From: Anatilimnocola floriformis
GTDB taxonomy: Bacteria > Planctomycetota > Planctomycetia > Pirellulales > Pirellulaceae
Direction: 5' to 3'
DNA: 64,000 bases
NCBI RefSeq assembly: GCF_024256385.1
Contig: NZ_JAMLFW010000001.1
Coordinates: 1,426,001 to 1,490,000 of the forward strand
The notes below the pieces were generated by a model. It saw only the letters and a list, made by a program, of their open reading frames with translations. It was not told the origin of the DNA and searched no databases. Of the stretch, positions 32,254-41,907 are shown in pieces. How positions within the stretch are numbered: position 1 is the first letter of the stretch; every line of letters starts with the position of its first letter. The position numbers and the translations under genes are program-made.

Positions 32254-34611
32254 CTACTTCTTCAGCAGTTGAACCGCATCGGCGTGAATGAAACCGTCGG
32301 CCCCTTCGTTCGACAGGATGATCGCGGCTTTCCCTGCCGGAAACTCGAACGCGCCGAGCGAATGGAAGGCCTGCGGATCGGTCGAGTTCTCTTGCTGATT
32401 GAGTTTCAGCTTGAGTGGCTTTTGACCTTCGCGTTCGATGATGCAGAGAGCCTTCTTCGCGCGATTCTCATGCCCCACCCACGACAGCCGCACTTCATAC
32501 TTGCCGGCTTCGGGCACGGTGAGTTCGAAGCGAGCCTCGGCTGCATCGTTGATCGAAGCATACCGATAGCCATTGCCCACGTAGGGGCTCAGGCCGGAAC
32601 CTGCACCCCAGTTGCCGGTGAACTTCGCGGTAGCATCATCGACCGCAATGCCGCTGAGCGACTTCAACTCGATTCCGGGCGGCCCGGACGGTTTCGGCGC
32701 TTGATTCGGCACACCAGAGACTTTGTCCGCAGCCTTCGACAGGTACGGCGCGACGGCAATCACTTCCTTATCGGGATAGAGTTCGCCGCTGAGCGTATCG
32801 CGGCGCATCGCGCCGGGCTGCTTGAAGAGATCAATCAAATCGGGCAGGTAGCTTTCGTAAACATTCCGCGGCGAGGTGTTGTGCAGCCGGCACAGATAAG
32901 CGGCCTTGCCGACCACTTCGCCCATCATGCCGCAAGTGCGCATCACGCGCACCGTGCCGAGGGCTTCGTGATTCACGCTGATGCACCGGCCGGCCATGAA
33001 CAGGTTTGGCACATTCTTCGAATAGAAGCAGCGATACGGAACCGGATATCCGTTCTTGCGATCGACGCCGGCGCCGAATTCAGCCCGTGAAATGAACGGA
33101 TTGTCCGGGAATTTTTTGGCGTATTGTTCCTTGGGATAATGCAGGTCGATATCCCACGTCGTCGGCACGCAGCCGTCGGGAAATTCCTTCTGGCTGACGA
33201 TGTCGTTGCGCGTGAGCACCACGTCACCCTCGATCAGCCGCGATTCGCGCGGGCCACCGACATAAGCAACCCACTTGAGGGCCGCCTTGGTGTGGGCGTC
33301 TTTTTCCTTGCCATGCTTCAGCGCGCTGAACGCGCCATACACAGCACGCAGGTTCCAGTCGCGAATGAACTCCAGGTCGTTGATCGAATCCTTGTTGAAA
33401 CCCGACTCCCAGAACCATTCACCTTTCATGAACGGCTTGTCGTCGATCTTCGAACGGCTGGCCACGGTTTTTGGAAAGTCGCTCACATCGAGCGCGAGCG
33501 CCCACGGAGTTTCCGGCCACTCTTGTTCGTTGGCTTCGTTTTGCCAGTACCACATGTTCGACATGCCCATGCGGCCCTGCGGTTCAATGCTGTGCTTCGC
33601 GCCGGCAAGAGCGCCAACTACGCCGTGGCCGGTGCAGTCGCAAAACAGTTTGCCGCGGAAGATTCGTTCCTTGCCGGTCTTCACTTCGAGCGCGGTGACT
33701 GACGTGACTTTCCCTTCCTTATCGGTGGCGGCCTTCATGGCGAAGTGGCCGAAGAAGAGCGAGATTGATTTCTCGCGGAGGACGAGTTTTTCTTTTCGTT
33801 CATCGACGAAATCGTCGCCAGCGCCGGGAGAATCGGGCGCGTGATCGGCAAACTCTTCGACAATCTCACCGAGGTGCGGATATTTGCCGCGGAGCGTGCC
33901 ACCCTGAGCCCACACGCGAACTTCGCTGCTGCCGTTGCCCCCCAGGACGAAGCGGTCTTGAACGAGAGCCACCTTCAACGATTGGCGTGCCGCCGAAATT
34001 GCTGTCGCCGTGCCGGCATATCCGCCGCCGACGACGACCAGGTCGAACTCACCGGCGTCTTCTGGTTCTTTGCCAAAGCCGAGCCAATTGCGACGAGTTG
34101 CTGCCAGATCCGCATCGGCGGGCAGTTTGAAATCTTTGTCGGAGGTCAACAGGATCGCATCGCAGCGACCATCGAAGCCGGTCAAGTCATGCAGACCGAG
34201 GGTAGTTTCGCCCTTGGGAAGTTCTACCTCGCCACCAGCGTGCCAATGCCAATCGACACCTTGCGTGCCAAATGTGGTTTCGAGTGGTTTGCCATTGATG
34301 AGGAGTTGAAACCGGCCCGGCGTGCCGGGAGCTTTCCAATGAGCGACCCAATCTTTGGTGCGAACCCACACCTGATATTTGCCAGCTGCGGCGACCTCGA
34401 CCTTTGTCGACGCATCTTTCACCGGCTGACCCAAACCGTGCGCCAGCAAGTAGGGCGAACCAACGATTTGCGTGAAGGCAGTGTCGAGCGACCAGCCGCC
34501 GACATCGTCGAACGACTCGGCTTCGACAAAAATCGTTTCCGCCCGAGCCGCACCTGAAAACGAAACCGCCAGCAACGCACAACCGAGAATCGCCCACAAG
34601 AAACGTCGCAT
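32254..34611 (-). CDS. Secreted FAD-dependent oxidoreductase with golvesin-like C-terminal domain
   Basis: 785 residues from the ATG at 34611; a TTG 12 bases upstream is possible. Sec signal at 1-24. Residues about 25-165 form a carbohydrate-binding-like beta domain. The FAD_oxidored core starts at LVVVGGGYAGTATAISAARQ (about 190) and continues with VLGGNGSSEVRVWA and the C-terminal FAD segment FMAGRCISVNHEALGTVRVMRTCGM. The last 130 residues are a golvesin/xanthan-lyase-like domain (EARFELTVPEAGKYEVRLSW). Probably oxidises a polysaccharide or glycan outside the membrane. It is 9 bases upstream of the flavin electron-transfer fusion, a possible redox partner. Confidence 0.85.
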   Translation of the reverse strand: MRRFLWAILGCALLAVSFSGAARAETIFVEAESFDDVGGWSLDTAFTQIVGSPYLLAHGLGQPVKDASTKVEVAAAGKYQVWVRTKDWVAHWKAPGTPGRFQLLINGKPLETTFGTQGVDWHWHAGGEVELPKGETTLGLHDLTGFDGRCDAILLTSDKDFKLPADADLAATRRNWLGFGKEPEDAGEFDLVVVGGGYAGTATAISAARQSLKVALVQDRFVLGGNGSSEVRVWAQGGTLRGKYPHLGEIVEEFADHAPDSPGAGDDFVDERKEKLVLREKSISLFFGHFAMKAATDKEGKVTSVTALEVKTGKERIFRGKLFCDCTGHGVVGALAGAKHSIEPQGRMGMSNMWYWQNEANEQEWPETPWALALDVSDFPKTVASRSKIDDKPFMKGEWFWESGFNKDSINDLEFIRDWNLRAVYGAFSALKHGKEKDAHTKAALKWVAYVGGPRESRLIEGDVVLTRNDIVSQKEFPDGCVPTTWDIDLHYPKEQYAKKFPDNPFISRAEFGAGVDRKNGYPVPYRCFYSKNVPNLFMAGRCISVNHEALGTVRVMRTCGMMGEVVGKAAYLCRLHNTSPRNVYESYLPDLIDLFKQPGAMRRDTLSGELYPDKEVIAVAPYLSKAADKVSGVPNQAPKPSGPPGIELKSLSGIAVDDATAKFTGNWGAGSGLSPYVGNGYRYASINDAAEARFELTVPEAGKYEVRLSWVGHENRAKKALCIIEREGQKPLKLKLNQQENSTDPQAFHSLGAFEFPAGKAAIILSNEGADGFIHADAVQLLKK

Positions 34612-35182
34612 CACAAGCCTCAATCAGCATGGAGAGTCATACGCGCCGGGTCACGGCGGGAAGTTCCGTATTATAGCCGAGAGCCCAGCGGAACTCACTC
34701 TGCCCAGTTTCCTGGCTGACACGAAAGTCACGAGTCCACCAGAATGCGTTTTCGGCGAGAGAAAGATTTTTACTGATGCGGCGGATCGATTCGAAACGAG
34801 TCAAATCCATAGCGAACGGCCGGCTTTTCACTGTTTTTGTTGAAGATTTGCACCACTGTGCAAATTTTCGGACGCAACGAGTCAGATCTGGCATACGATT
34901 TCAGTAAGAACTGGCCCTGATTCACCGCAACCAGACTGGTACAATGCCGATAACGAAAGAGCAGTCAGCCGTTCGTCGCCGCGGCACGCAGTGAGTTGTG
35001 CGGTTGATTGCCAGAGACGTACATTTGCGTAAACAGCCTTTGGTGTGCATTCTGACCGAGGGACCTATTTTTACGGGATGGCTCGAATCACCAAGGTGCA
35101 GGTGCAGTAGCACGCCCGATTCCGCCAATCTCCCAGCGACTCCATCGCTGTCGAAATCCTCCAAAGGTTTGTTCTAAAAACG
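34612..35182. other. Non-coding stretch with one palindrome
   Basis: No credible gene on either strand; short minus-strand frames (34637-34894, 34922-35164) lack protein character. ATTTGCAC-CACT-GTGCAAAT at 34846-34865 is a perfect 8-bp inverted repeat, a possible operator 235 bases upstream of the oxidoreductase start. TACAAT at about 34939 is an isolated -10-like hexamer. Confidence 0.5.
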
Positions 35183-35219
35183 CCGGGCTCCGCCGAAAAA
35201 GCGGAGCCCGGTTGTTTTT
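35183..35219. terminator. Bidirectional-looking intrinsic terminator
   Basis: An 11-bp perfect stem (35183-35193 with 35201-35211), 7-base loop CGAAAAA, followed by TTGTTTTT on the plus strand and by a short T-run on the minus strand. Confidence 0.8.
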
Positions 35220-35227
35220 CTTGCTGA

Positions 35228-35342
35228 TTGTCGCCTTTCGCTCCGCGAAAGAACGCGTCTTTTAAGCGTCGCAGCGCGAACCAATCAGGCAGCGGTTCGC
35301 ACTCTTCCAAGAGGCGTGCTTTCGCGGAAGCGAAAGACGACC
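35228..35342. repeat. Nested palindromic element (TGTCGCCTTTC family), copy 1
   Basis: The left end TGTCGCCTTTCGCTCCGCG and the right end CGCGGAAGCGAAAGACGAC are inverted, and each end also folds on itself (CTTTCGCTCCGCGAAAG). GCGTCTT near the left end matches AAGAGGCG near the right. The related copy 2 is at 47192-47309. Confidence 0.85.
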
Positions 35343-35351
35343 ATGACCGCC

Positions 35352-35379
35352 TTGAACGTTCACGACAATTTGCTAAAAT
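35352..35379 (+). promoter_or_regulatory. Promoter of tRNA-Lys
   Basis: TTGAAC (35352-35357), a 16-base spacer and TAAAAT (35374-35379) give a good sigma-70-type promoter whose start would fall about 5 bases before the tRNA 5' end at 35391. Confidence 0.75.
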
Positions 35380-35390
35380 CTGTGCTTCCC

Positions 35391-35464
35391 GGATCCGTAG
35401 CTCAACTGGTCAGAGCATCTGACTCTTAATCAGAGGGTTCTCGGTTCGAGTCCGAGCGGGTCCA
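35391..35464 (+). tRNA. tRNA-Lys (anticodon CTT)
   Basis: 74 bases. Acceptor GGATCCG/CGGGTCC, D arm starting TAGCTCA, anticodon arm TCTGA-CTCTTAA-TCAGA, T loop TTCGAGT, discriminator A. CCA is not encoded. It has its own promoter and terminator, unlike the tRNA array at 6-7 kb. Confidence 0.93.
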
Positions 35465-35480
35465 CTATCCATCCGGGATG

Positions 35481-35512
35481 AAAGCTTGTGCAGCAATGCA
35501 CAAGCTTTTTTT
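35481..35512 (+). terminator. Rho-independent terminator of tRNA-Lys
   Basis: A 12-bp perfect stem (35481-35492 with 35497-35508), GCAA tetraloop, then T's to 35512. It starts 16 bases after the tRNA 3' end. Confidence 0.9.
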
Positions 35513-35645
35513 ATGCGCCGTTTGGATCCTTTGCTTGCCGTTTCCAACGAAACCGTCACCATTGCCAGCCTAGCCGGCCTTCTTTTCGGCGCAATAATTC
35601 AAACGACGAGGTCTTCATGTCAGATTCCTGCCAAGGAGGACTGCC

Positions 35646-36665
35646 GTGTCTATCGTCGCAACGAAAACGGGTAGCATTCGCCAACAATGGCCTGCTGCTC
35701 CGGATTTTCACTCGCTGCCCACTCCCAAGACGCAGCACCCGGCCGTGCCGCTGGTCAAGCTCTGCTACACCATGGTTCACGCTGCCGATGCCGTGGGAAT
35801 CCACGATCTGGCCGACGGCGAGTTCCTGCCGGCCGATTCGACGCTCGAACAAGGCATCGAGCGGCAGCTGAATTACTTGTTGAATCAAGTTGGCTGTTTG
35901 CGGCCTGGTTTTCGACTGCTTGAGATCGGCTGCGGCTATGGTCACTTGCTGCAAATGGCCCAGCAACGCGGCGCGCAGGTGATCGGCGTCAATATTTCGC
36001 CCGAACAAGCGGATTATTGCAACGAGCGCGGGCTGAAGGTGCATTGCTGCTCCTATCGCGATTTGTTGCACGAGGCGAGTTGGCACGGCCAGTTCGATGG
36101 CGTGATTGCCAACGGCTCGCTGGAGCATTGGGTGCAGCCCGAAGATGTGCAAGCCGGGCGGATGAACGATATTTATCACGAGTCGTTCGCCATCGCGCAC
36201 AAACTGCTCGACCCTCAGGACCACGACGCGCGTTACGTCACCACGGCGATCCATGTCAAACGCGATGTGAAGCCCGAGTACCTGCTCGCATCCTGGCTCA
36301 ACCAACCGCTCGGCTCCGACCGCCGGCATTTCAGCTTGCTGCATCACTGGATGGGCGGTTACTACCCGGTCGACGGCCAACTTGCCGAATGTGCCAAACC
36401 GTTCTTCACGCTCGAAAAAGAAGTCGACGGCACCTTGGGTTACAAGGTAGCCAACGACTATCGGATGGCGCGGATGCTGCGCGGGCTTTATACCAATCCG
36501 ACATTGGTTTGGCGGCTCCTCAATTCGCTAGTCCATCATCCGTTCGTCGCGGCCACGATGCTGGAAAGCTTTTTCATCGAGCAATCGTGGGATTGGCAGT
36601 TCCGCGGCGACAATCCACCGATGAAACTACTGCGTCAAACCTGGCGGCGAACCGAGATCGGCTAA
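35646..36665 (+). CDS. SAM-dependent methyltransferase (cyclopropane-synthase-like)
   Basis: 339 residues beginning with GTG at 35646; AAGGAGG lies 8-14 bases upstream and fixes the start. The SAM-binding motif I is LLEIGCGYGHLL (about 91-102), followed by IGVNISPEQADYC (motif post I) and GSLEHW (about 157). The order resembles cyclopropane-fatty-acid synthase and mycolate methyltransferases, with an extended N-terminal helix region and a C-terminal part containing HHWMGGYYPVDG. The substrate is probably a lipid or membrane-associated small molecule. No membrane segment. Confidence 0.82.
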   Translation: MSIVATKTGSIRQQWPAAPDFHSLPTPKTQHPAVPLVKLCYTMVHAADAVGIHDLADGEFLPADSTLEQGIERQLNYLLNQVGCLRPGFRLLEIGCGYGHLLQMAQQRGAQVIGVNISPEQADYCNERGLKVHCCSYRDLLHEASWHGQFDGVIANGSLEHWVQPEDVQAGRMNDIYHESFAIAHKLLDPQDHDARYVTTAIHVKRDVKPEYLLASWLNQPLGSDRRHFSLLHHWMGGYYPVDGQLAECAKPFFTLEKEVDGTLGYKVANDYRMARMLRGLYTNPTLVWRLLNSLVHHPFVAATMLESFFIEQSWDWQFRGDNPPMKLLRQTWRRTEIG

Positions 36666-36675
36666 GGTAAGAGAG

Positions 36676-37155
36676 CTACGGCAATTCCCAGCGGCAAACC
36701 AAACCGTCCTCGGGATCCATCACCTCGCCGATGAGCTGAAAGCCGCATTTTGTCAGCACGCGAATCGACGCGTTATCATCGGGCATGGTGTGAGCCCGTA
36801 CGAGCAGCACCTGACCGCTCGCTTTGGCAAAATCGATCAAGCCCTTGGTTGCCTCGGTGGCAAAGCCGCGGCACCGCTGAGCTTCGTCGATGCCGTAGGC
36901 CACTTCCACCATGCCGCTGCTGTCGGGCGGTCCCTTGAACGCACAATTGCCGACGGCGGTTCCGGTTGCGCGCTCGATCACCGTGTAAGAAAGTGCCCAG
37001 GGATCGCCGGGGGTGGTCTGCTTTACCCGAGCGATCCAGTCGGGCGAAACCTGCGCGAAGACCTCCGGCGGTAGCGCTGCGACCCAAGCCAAAACTTCCT
37101 CGGGCGTTTGCAGCACCAGATCGAGGTTGGTCGTTGCAATCGAAAATGCAGTCAT
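36676..37155 (-). CDS. GNAT N-acetyltransferase
   Basis: 159 residues from the ATG at 37155 (AGGTGG about 12 bases upstream); the much longer open frame upstream lacks protein character. A RimJ/RimL-like GNAT fold: GNCAFKGPP, VEVAYGIDEAQRCRGFATEA (acetyl-CoA loop RCRGFA) and NASIRVLTKCGFQLIGEV. It probably acetylates an amine or a protein N-terminus; the target is unknown. It converges on the methyltransferase gene, 10 bases apart. Confidence 0.85.
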   Translation of the reverse strand: MTAFSIATTNLDLVLQTPEEVLAWVAALPPEVFAQVSPDWIARVKQTTPGDPWALSYTVIERATGTAVGNCAFKGPPDSSGMVEVAYGIDEAQRCRGFATEATKGLIDFAKASGQVLLVRAHTMPDDNASIRVLTKCGFQLIGEVMDPEDGLVCRWELP

Positions 37156-37363
37156 GGGTGTGATTTTCCACCTCGTTCGACGGGCATTCAAGAACCAAAG
37201 ACGTGAGGGATTTTCTTTTTGACAAAACCCCTGCGAAATGACTATGGTTGTGGGCGGCGGGGCCTTCTCTTCCCAGGTTCTTCGCCATTTTCTCGCCTGT
37301 TGCTCACTCTCCTGCGCGACAATCCACTCCTTAACTGACCGATTGCGAGAGGGGAATTGCACG

Positions 37364-38314
37364 ATGATTTTGCAGGGATGTCGCCGACGCGGTTTTACGT
37401 TGGTCGAATTGCTGGTCGTGATTGCGATCATCGGTGTGTTGGTCGCCCTGCTGCTGCCAGCCGTGCAGGCCGCGCGCGAGGCCGCCCGGCGGATGCAATG
37501 CAGCAACAATCAAAAGCAGCTCGCCCTGGCGATTCATAATTACCACGATACGTATTTGACGCTTCCTTGGGCTGCGTCGCAGGGGTTCGGCTTCACCTAC
37601 CACGCCCACGTTTATCCGTTCATGGAACAGCAGCCGCTGTACAACATCATTCAGTTTCAAGATTCCGGCGAGGGAAGCGATAGTTCGCCGAACAGCACCT
37701 TTTCGATCGTCGCCAAAACGGTGGTGAAGGGGCTGAAGTGCCCGTCCGAAAAAACAGCCAATGTCTGGGCGCCGGCGATCAATGGTTTGTCGAATCGGGC
37801 CGTCGGCAGCTATGTCGGCAATTGCGGCAGCGATGTGAGCCTCGATACACCGCAAGCTCAGGGGACGATCGACGTCCGCTGCGGCAACGGCCCGATGCTC
37901 GTCTTTCACGTCGCTTCGGCAGTCAATCGCACGGAAGTCAAATTCAAGAACATCACTGACGGCCTATCGAATACGCTCCTCGGCGGCGAATCGCCGTTCT
38001 CGGTGGTCGATCCCTGCACCATTTGCGACCGCATGTATGGCTACAGCTACGATGCCGATGCGGCGAATGCTGCATCGGGCGAGGGAGACTTTTCCGAGGT
38101 GGTCTGCTCGACTTACTACAAAATGAATCGTTCGATGCTGAAGACCGGTCCGACGGGTGATGAACGCGAAATGTCCTTCGGCAGCTACCATCCTGGCGGC
38201 TGCGTGATGCAGATGTGCGACGGCTCGATCCGCTACGTCACTGAATCGGTCGACATGGCCATTTGGAAAGCGGCCGGCTCGCGCGACGGCGGCGAAACTC
38301 TGCAACTTCCGTAA
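37364..38314 (+). CDS. DUF1559 type IV pilin-like protein
   Basis: 316 residues from the ATG at 37364 with AGAGGGGA 9 bases upstream. The N-terminus [20 protein letters not shown] is a prepilin peptidase/methylation site followed by a hydrophobic helix. The rest is the DUF1559 domain ([25 protein letters not shown]) ending in the H-x9-DG motif [16 protein letters not shown]. Planctomycetes carry dozens to hundreds of such proteins, probably surface or pilus-like components. It is followed 26 bases later by a small lipoprotein gene, a common arrangement. Confidence 0.93.
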   Translation: MILQGCRRRGFTLVELLVVIAIIGVLVALLLPAVQAAREAARRMQCSNNQKQLALAIHNYHDTYLTLPWAASQGFGFTYHAHVYPFMEQQPLYNIIQFQDSGEGSDSSPNSTFSIVAKTVVKGLKCPSEKTANVWAPAINGLSNRAVGSYVGNCGSDVSLDTPQAQGTIDVRCGNGPMLVFHVASAVNRTEVKFKNITDGLSNTLLGGESPFSVVDPCTICDRMYGYSYDADAANAASGEGDFSEVVCSTYYKMNRSMLKTGPTGDEREMSFGSYHPGGCVMQMCDGSIRYVTESVDMAIWKAAGSRDGGETLQLP

Positions 38315-38340
38315 ACCTTTTTGAAGAGAAGTCTCGAACA

Positions 38341-38496
38341 ATGCGACTGATGATTGTGACCACATTTCTGGTAGCGCTAATCGGCTTGAGCAGTGGTTGC
38401 TCGAAGGGCAACCCCACCGTTGCGCCTGCCGATGCAGTGAAGGTTCCTGCCGATGCGCCAGTCGGTGAGGAAAAACCATCGAACGACGAAAAGTAA
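38341..38496 (+). CDS. Small lipoprotein
   Basis: 51 residues. Signal RLMIVTTFLVALIG with lipobox LSSGC at 16-20, then a short acidic/Ala-Pro tail. Too short for a fold. It is very likely in one operon with the DUF1559 gene; planctomycetes often pair the two. Function unknown. Confidence 0.75.
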   Translation: MRLMIVTTFLVALIGLSSGCSKGNPTVAPADAVKVPADAPVGEEKPSNDEK

Positions 38497-38514
38497 GACG
38501 CCGCGCGGCTAACT

Positions 38515-39624
38515 TCAATGCTTCGGCGTGACTCGTCCCACGCCGAACTGGTCGCCGGTGGCGATCGGCAGTTGGCCGCGGAAATGGATTTCGACCATTT
38601 TCTCGCTGTGCACTTCGCGCCGCTTTTCGTCGGAGAGGCGAGCCACGATTTCTTTCGTCGCTGTGTCGAAGACTTCGCCCGTCGATGGATACGCAAACTT
38701 GCCATCGAGGCTAAAGGTGATCCAGCCGGGTTGCTCGCGCACGGCGACGCTTTGTTTTTGCTTCGGCGGATCGACCGTGTTGTCGAAGATGTGTACGCGT
38801 TGATTGGCAGCGTCGACCACCCACACTTCGCGCTCGTCGGGCGTCAGGCCGATGCCATGACTGGGGCAGCCGTGGCGTTTTACCGTTCCTGGCTCGAAGC
38901 CTTGTACCTCAACACGGTGGAGCTTCTTTTCGGTAGTGAGATTGGCGATTTCGAAACCGAGCAGATCGTTGACGCAAATGTAGGCTCGCGTCGCAGCGCC
39001 ATTCACGACAAACGGCCTGATGGCGCCGGCCATCGGCCCGACCTTGCCGACCAACTCGTTAGTCTTGGTATCGGCAACGAATAGAAATGGCGACTTGAGA
39101 CCGCCGAGATACATCCGCCGGCCATCGCGACTGACGACCGTATTGTGCGCGCCGCTCTTGGTTTCGACGGCAGTGATCTGCTTGCCATCGGTCGCATCAA
39201 TGACGTTCCAGGTGTCCCTTTCGAACGACGGCACGTACAGCAACCGACCGTCGGGCGTGATCGACATTCGATCGGTGCCGTTAGGCGGCGCGGTTTCCCA
39301 TAATGTTTTGTCGGTCTCCAGATCGAGGCAATAGAGCTTCGATCGCGTGGTGAAATACAACCGCTTCGTCGCTGCGCACGCACACACGCCCTTGATATTG
39401 TCGGGCATCGGCTCGGCGCTGGCCGGTGTTTCGATACGACGGACAAACTTGTGTCCGTCGTCGATATCAAACACCAAAATCCCCGCGCCGCCGAACTCCA
39501 GATAGTTCCGAATGCCGGGCGTCACCACATACAAATAACGACGCGGCGTCGGTTCCTCACCCGCGACGAGCAGCGGCAGCGAAGCAATCCAGACCACGGC
39601 GAGCAGCAGGTTTCGCAGCTTCAT
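38515..39624 (-). CDS. Secreted YncE-like beta-propeller protein
   Basis: 369 residues from the ATG at 39624; an earlier TTG lacks support. Sec signal (3-22). Repeats of the seven-bladed YncE/lactonase type: LYCLDLETDKTLWET, VIDATDGKQITAVET, LFVADTKTNELVGKV, VWVVDAANQRVHIFD. No catalytic residues are recognised. Probably a binding or structural protein outside the cytoplasm. The PDZ protein gene lies 28 bases upstream on the same strand, so the two may be co-transcribed. Confidence 0.8.
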   Translation of the reverse strand: MKLRNLLLAVVWIASLPLLVAGEEPTPRRYLYVVTPGIRNYLEFGGAGILVFDIDDGHKFVRRIETPASAEPMPDNIKGVCACAATKRLYFTTRSKLYCLDLETDKTLWETAPPNGTDRMSITPDGRLLYVPSFERDTWNVIDATDGKQITAVETKSGAHNTVVSRDGRRMYLGGLKSPFLFVADTKTNELVGKVGPMAGAIRPFVVNGAATRAYICVNDLLGFEIANLTTEKKLHRVEVQGFEPGTVKRHGCPSHGIGLTPDEREVWVVDAANQRVHIFDNTVDPPKQKQSVAVREQPGWITFSLDGKFAYPSTGEVFDTATKEIVARLSDEKRREVHSEKMVEIHFRGQLPIATGDQFGVGRVTPKH

Positions 39625-39652
39625 CGGCGATACTTTCTTCAACGATTCTTAC

Positions 39653-40876
39653 TTACGGCAGAGCGGGCGGAGTTGGCAGCGCCGGCTTTTCGGGCGGCGT
39701 GAGTTTCAGCTCGAGGCGTTTCACCGGATCATCGCCCGGCGGCAACGCCGGGGCGGCTTCGTTGGCCGGAGCGCGACCTTCGAGGCGATTGATTCGGTCT
39801 TCGAGCGAACGAATGGTCGCTTGGAGCAATTCCACCTGGCTCTTGAGGGCGTTCACTTCTTCGCCGAGTCCCACCGGCTGACCGCCAGCGGGGCGAGCGA
39901 GGCCATCGATCACTTCGCCGACGCGGCGCACGATCGGCCGATCGCCGCCAGCGCCACCGAGAATGCCGCCGAGGGCGCCTCCGCCAACTGCAACGTTTCC
40001 ACCGGCTGGATTGCCTGCTGGCTGAGCTCGCGCGTCGAGCGCTGCCGGAGCGAGTCGCACCGTCTTCCGCGTGAGGGTCGCGCCGCGGTAATAGCTCAGT
40101 TCCATTTCCTGACCAGCGCGGGCGGCGGCGACGAGCTCGACCACTTCATCGGGCGTGTTCACTCGTTGGCCATCGACTGCGACGATCAAGCTGCCGACGG
40201 GAATGCCGGCGCGCTCGGCAGGGCCGCCCACTTTCACGGCTGCGACGAGCGCGCCGCGCGAGGCGGTGAGTCCATTGGCAGTGCGGGCCTGCTCGGTCAA
40301 TTGAACGACCGAGATGCCCAGCGAACCGCGGGCATTGCCTACTTCGGGAACGGCGGGAGGAGCGGCCGGATTAAATCCAGGCGCGGCATCCGGCGGCGGA
40401 CCGGGATCTTCTTGATTCGCCCGATTCACCGGCGGTGTTTGCCGCGCGACGAGTGTGGCGTTCAAGGTCAACGCTTGTTGCCCGCGCAGCACGGTGAACG
40501 TCGCCTTTTGACCAGCCGCGACCTGATTGAGCACGGCTTCAAAATCGTCGAGGTTTTTCACGGCCTGGCCGTTGATGGCCGAGACGAGATCACCCTTTTG
40601 CAACTTGGCCGCTTCGGCGGGGCTGCCGGGCTTCACGCCCAGCACGACGATTCCCTGCTGGCCGTCGGTTTCATCGGCGGTCATGCCGAGATAACCGGGC
40701 TGAGCCACCGGCGCGGGATTGGCCAGCGGATCGGCGGGTTGATTTAGCTTGTCGAGCGCGCCGCCGAGGCGTTGTTCGAGTTTTTTCAGCAATTGGGCCG
40801 ACGCGAAAGGCTGGGCCAACGGCTGAATGAGAGCAGCTGCAAAAGCTGCCGCTAACAAGAGGTTCTGACGACGCAT
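39653..40876 (-). CDS. Secreted protein with two PDZ domains and a coiled coil
   Basis: 407 residues from the ATG at 40876, preceded by GGAAGGAG. Sec signal (3-28). PDZ 1 at about 60-145 (GIVVLGVKPGSPAEAAKLQKGD) and PDZ 2 at about 185-275 (LVAAVKVGGPAERAGIPVGS). A Gly/Ala-rich linker leads to a short coiled coil (EEVNALKSQVELLQATIRSLEDRINRLEG, about 335-363, landmark only) and a Pro-rich tail. No protease domain, so it is not a DegP; a scaffolding role in the periplasm is likely. Confidence 0.82.
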   Translation of the reverse strand: MRRQNLLLAAAFAAALIQPLAQPFASAQLLKKLEQRLGGALDKLNQPADPLANPAPVAQPGYLGMTADETDGQQGIVVLGVKPGSPAEAAKLQKGDLVSAINGQAVKNLDDFEAVLNQVAAGQKATFTVLRGQQALTLNATLVARQTPPVNRANQEDPGPPPDAAPGFNPAAPPAVPEVGNARGSLGISVVQLTEQARTANGLTASRGALVAAVKVGGPAERAGIPVGSLIVAVDGQRVNTPDEVVELVAAARAGQEMELSYYRGATLTRKTVRLAPAALDARAQPAGNPAGGNVAVGGGALGGILGGAGGDRPIVRRVGEVIDGLARPAGGQPVGLGEEVNALKSQVELLQATIRSLEDRINRLEGRAPANEAAPALPPGDDPVKRLELKLTPPEKPALPTPPALP

Positions 40877-40944
40877 GACCGCACTCCTTCCGGATTTCAA
40901 GTGGCATTCGATTCAATTCCGATTATCCGTTATGCTCCAGCGAA

Positions 40945-41907
40945 ATGAAACTGCCCGCCATCGCCGTTGCCCCTTTGGAACTCTCCCCGGGAGTTCCTTC
41001 TGCTGGACTGCGGCGCGGGGCCGAGGCCTGGCCGCCGAGCGAGCGAGCGTTGCAAATGGCCGCCGTGCTTGAGCACATTCGCCGCGTTCCCTCGCGCTTT
41101 ATCGCCGTTGCCACCGTGGAGCCGCGCGAAGCGAATCAGCTGCCGCTAGGAGCGGTGTTGGTTGAATGTTTGCCCGGCCGCGCGGCAGTAGTGATGACGC
41201 CGCAGATCGATGCGTTGTTGCCGGTCAGCCAGCGCGACGAACTGGCCAGCGCTTTGCTCCTGGCACTCGATGGCGTTCTGCAGCAACAGAAAATTCTGCT
41301 CGCTCAAGCGTTGACCGAAAGACGCGAGCATCCCACGACGGCCATCTTTCAAGCCGCCGGCTATCGAGTGGCCAGCGACCTGTTGTATTTGGCCGCCGAT
41401 CTGACGGGAGCGGCCAACCGGCGGATTCCGGGTTTTCCGATTCAACCGCTGGAGCTAGTAGCCGTTTCGCACGACGAAGACGCGCGCTGGATTCGGCTCA
41501 TCGAGCAGACGTATGAAAAGACGCTCGACTGCCCCGCCGTCGATGGCTTGCGGCCGACGCGGCATGTGCTGCAAGAATATCGCGACATCGGCGTGCCGCG
41601 CACCGACTGGTGGTTCATCGCCCGCTACAACAGCGAAGACATCGGTTGCCTGATCCTCGCCGATCATCGCCCCGCCGCGCATGCGGAACTCGTTTATATG
41701 GGCCTGACTCCCGATATGCGCGGCCGCGGCTGGGGAGTTCACCTCGCGCACCAGGCCCAACTGATTGCCGCCACGAGCGGCGCCCAGCATCTGGTTCTGT
41801 CGGTCGATGCGGCCAATCTCCCCGCGCTCCGCCATTATCAAACGGCGGGATTTAAATTCCTGGAACAACGCACCGTGCTGGTGAAGGCGATTATCCCTAC
41901 CCCGTAG
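40945..41907 (+). CDS. Tandem GNAT-like acetyltransferase
   Basis: 320 residues. The C-terminal half (about 170-320) is a GNAT domain with the acetyl-CoA loop MRGRGWGVHLA and the end LPALRHYQTAGF. The N-terminal half looks like a second, degenerate GNAT fold without the loop, an arrangement known from mycothiol-synthase-like proteins. Substrate unknown. The TAG stop is the first bases of the palindromic repeat at 41904. Confidence 0.75.
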   Translation: MKLPAIAVAPLELSPGVPSAGLRRGAEAWPPSERALQMAAVLEHIRRVPSRFIAVATVEPREANQLPLGAVLVECLPGRAAVVMTPQIDALLPVSQRDELASALLLALDGVLQQQKILLAQALTERREHPTTAIFQAAGYRVASDLLYLAADLTGAANRRIPGFPIQPLELVAVSHDEDARWIRLIEQTYEKTLDCPAVDGLRPTRHVLQEYRDIGVPRTDWWFIARYNSEDIGCLILADHRPAAHAELVYMGLTPDMRGRGWGVHLAHQAQLIAATSGAQHLVLSVDAANLPALRHYQTAGFKFLEQRTVLVKAIIPTP

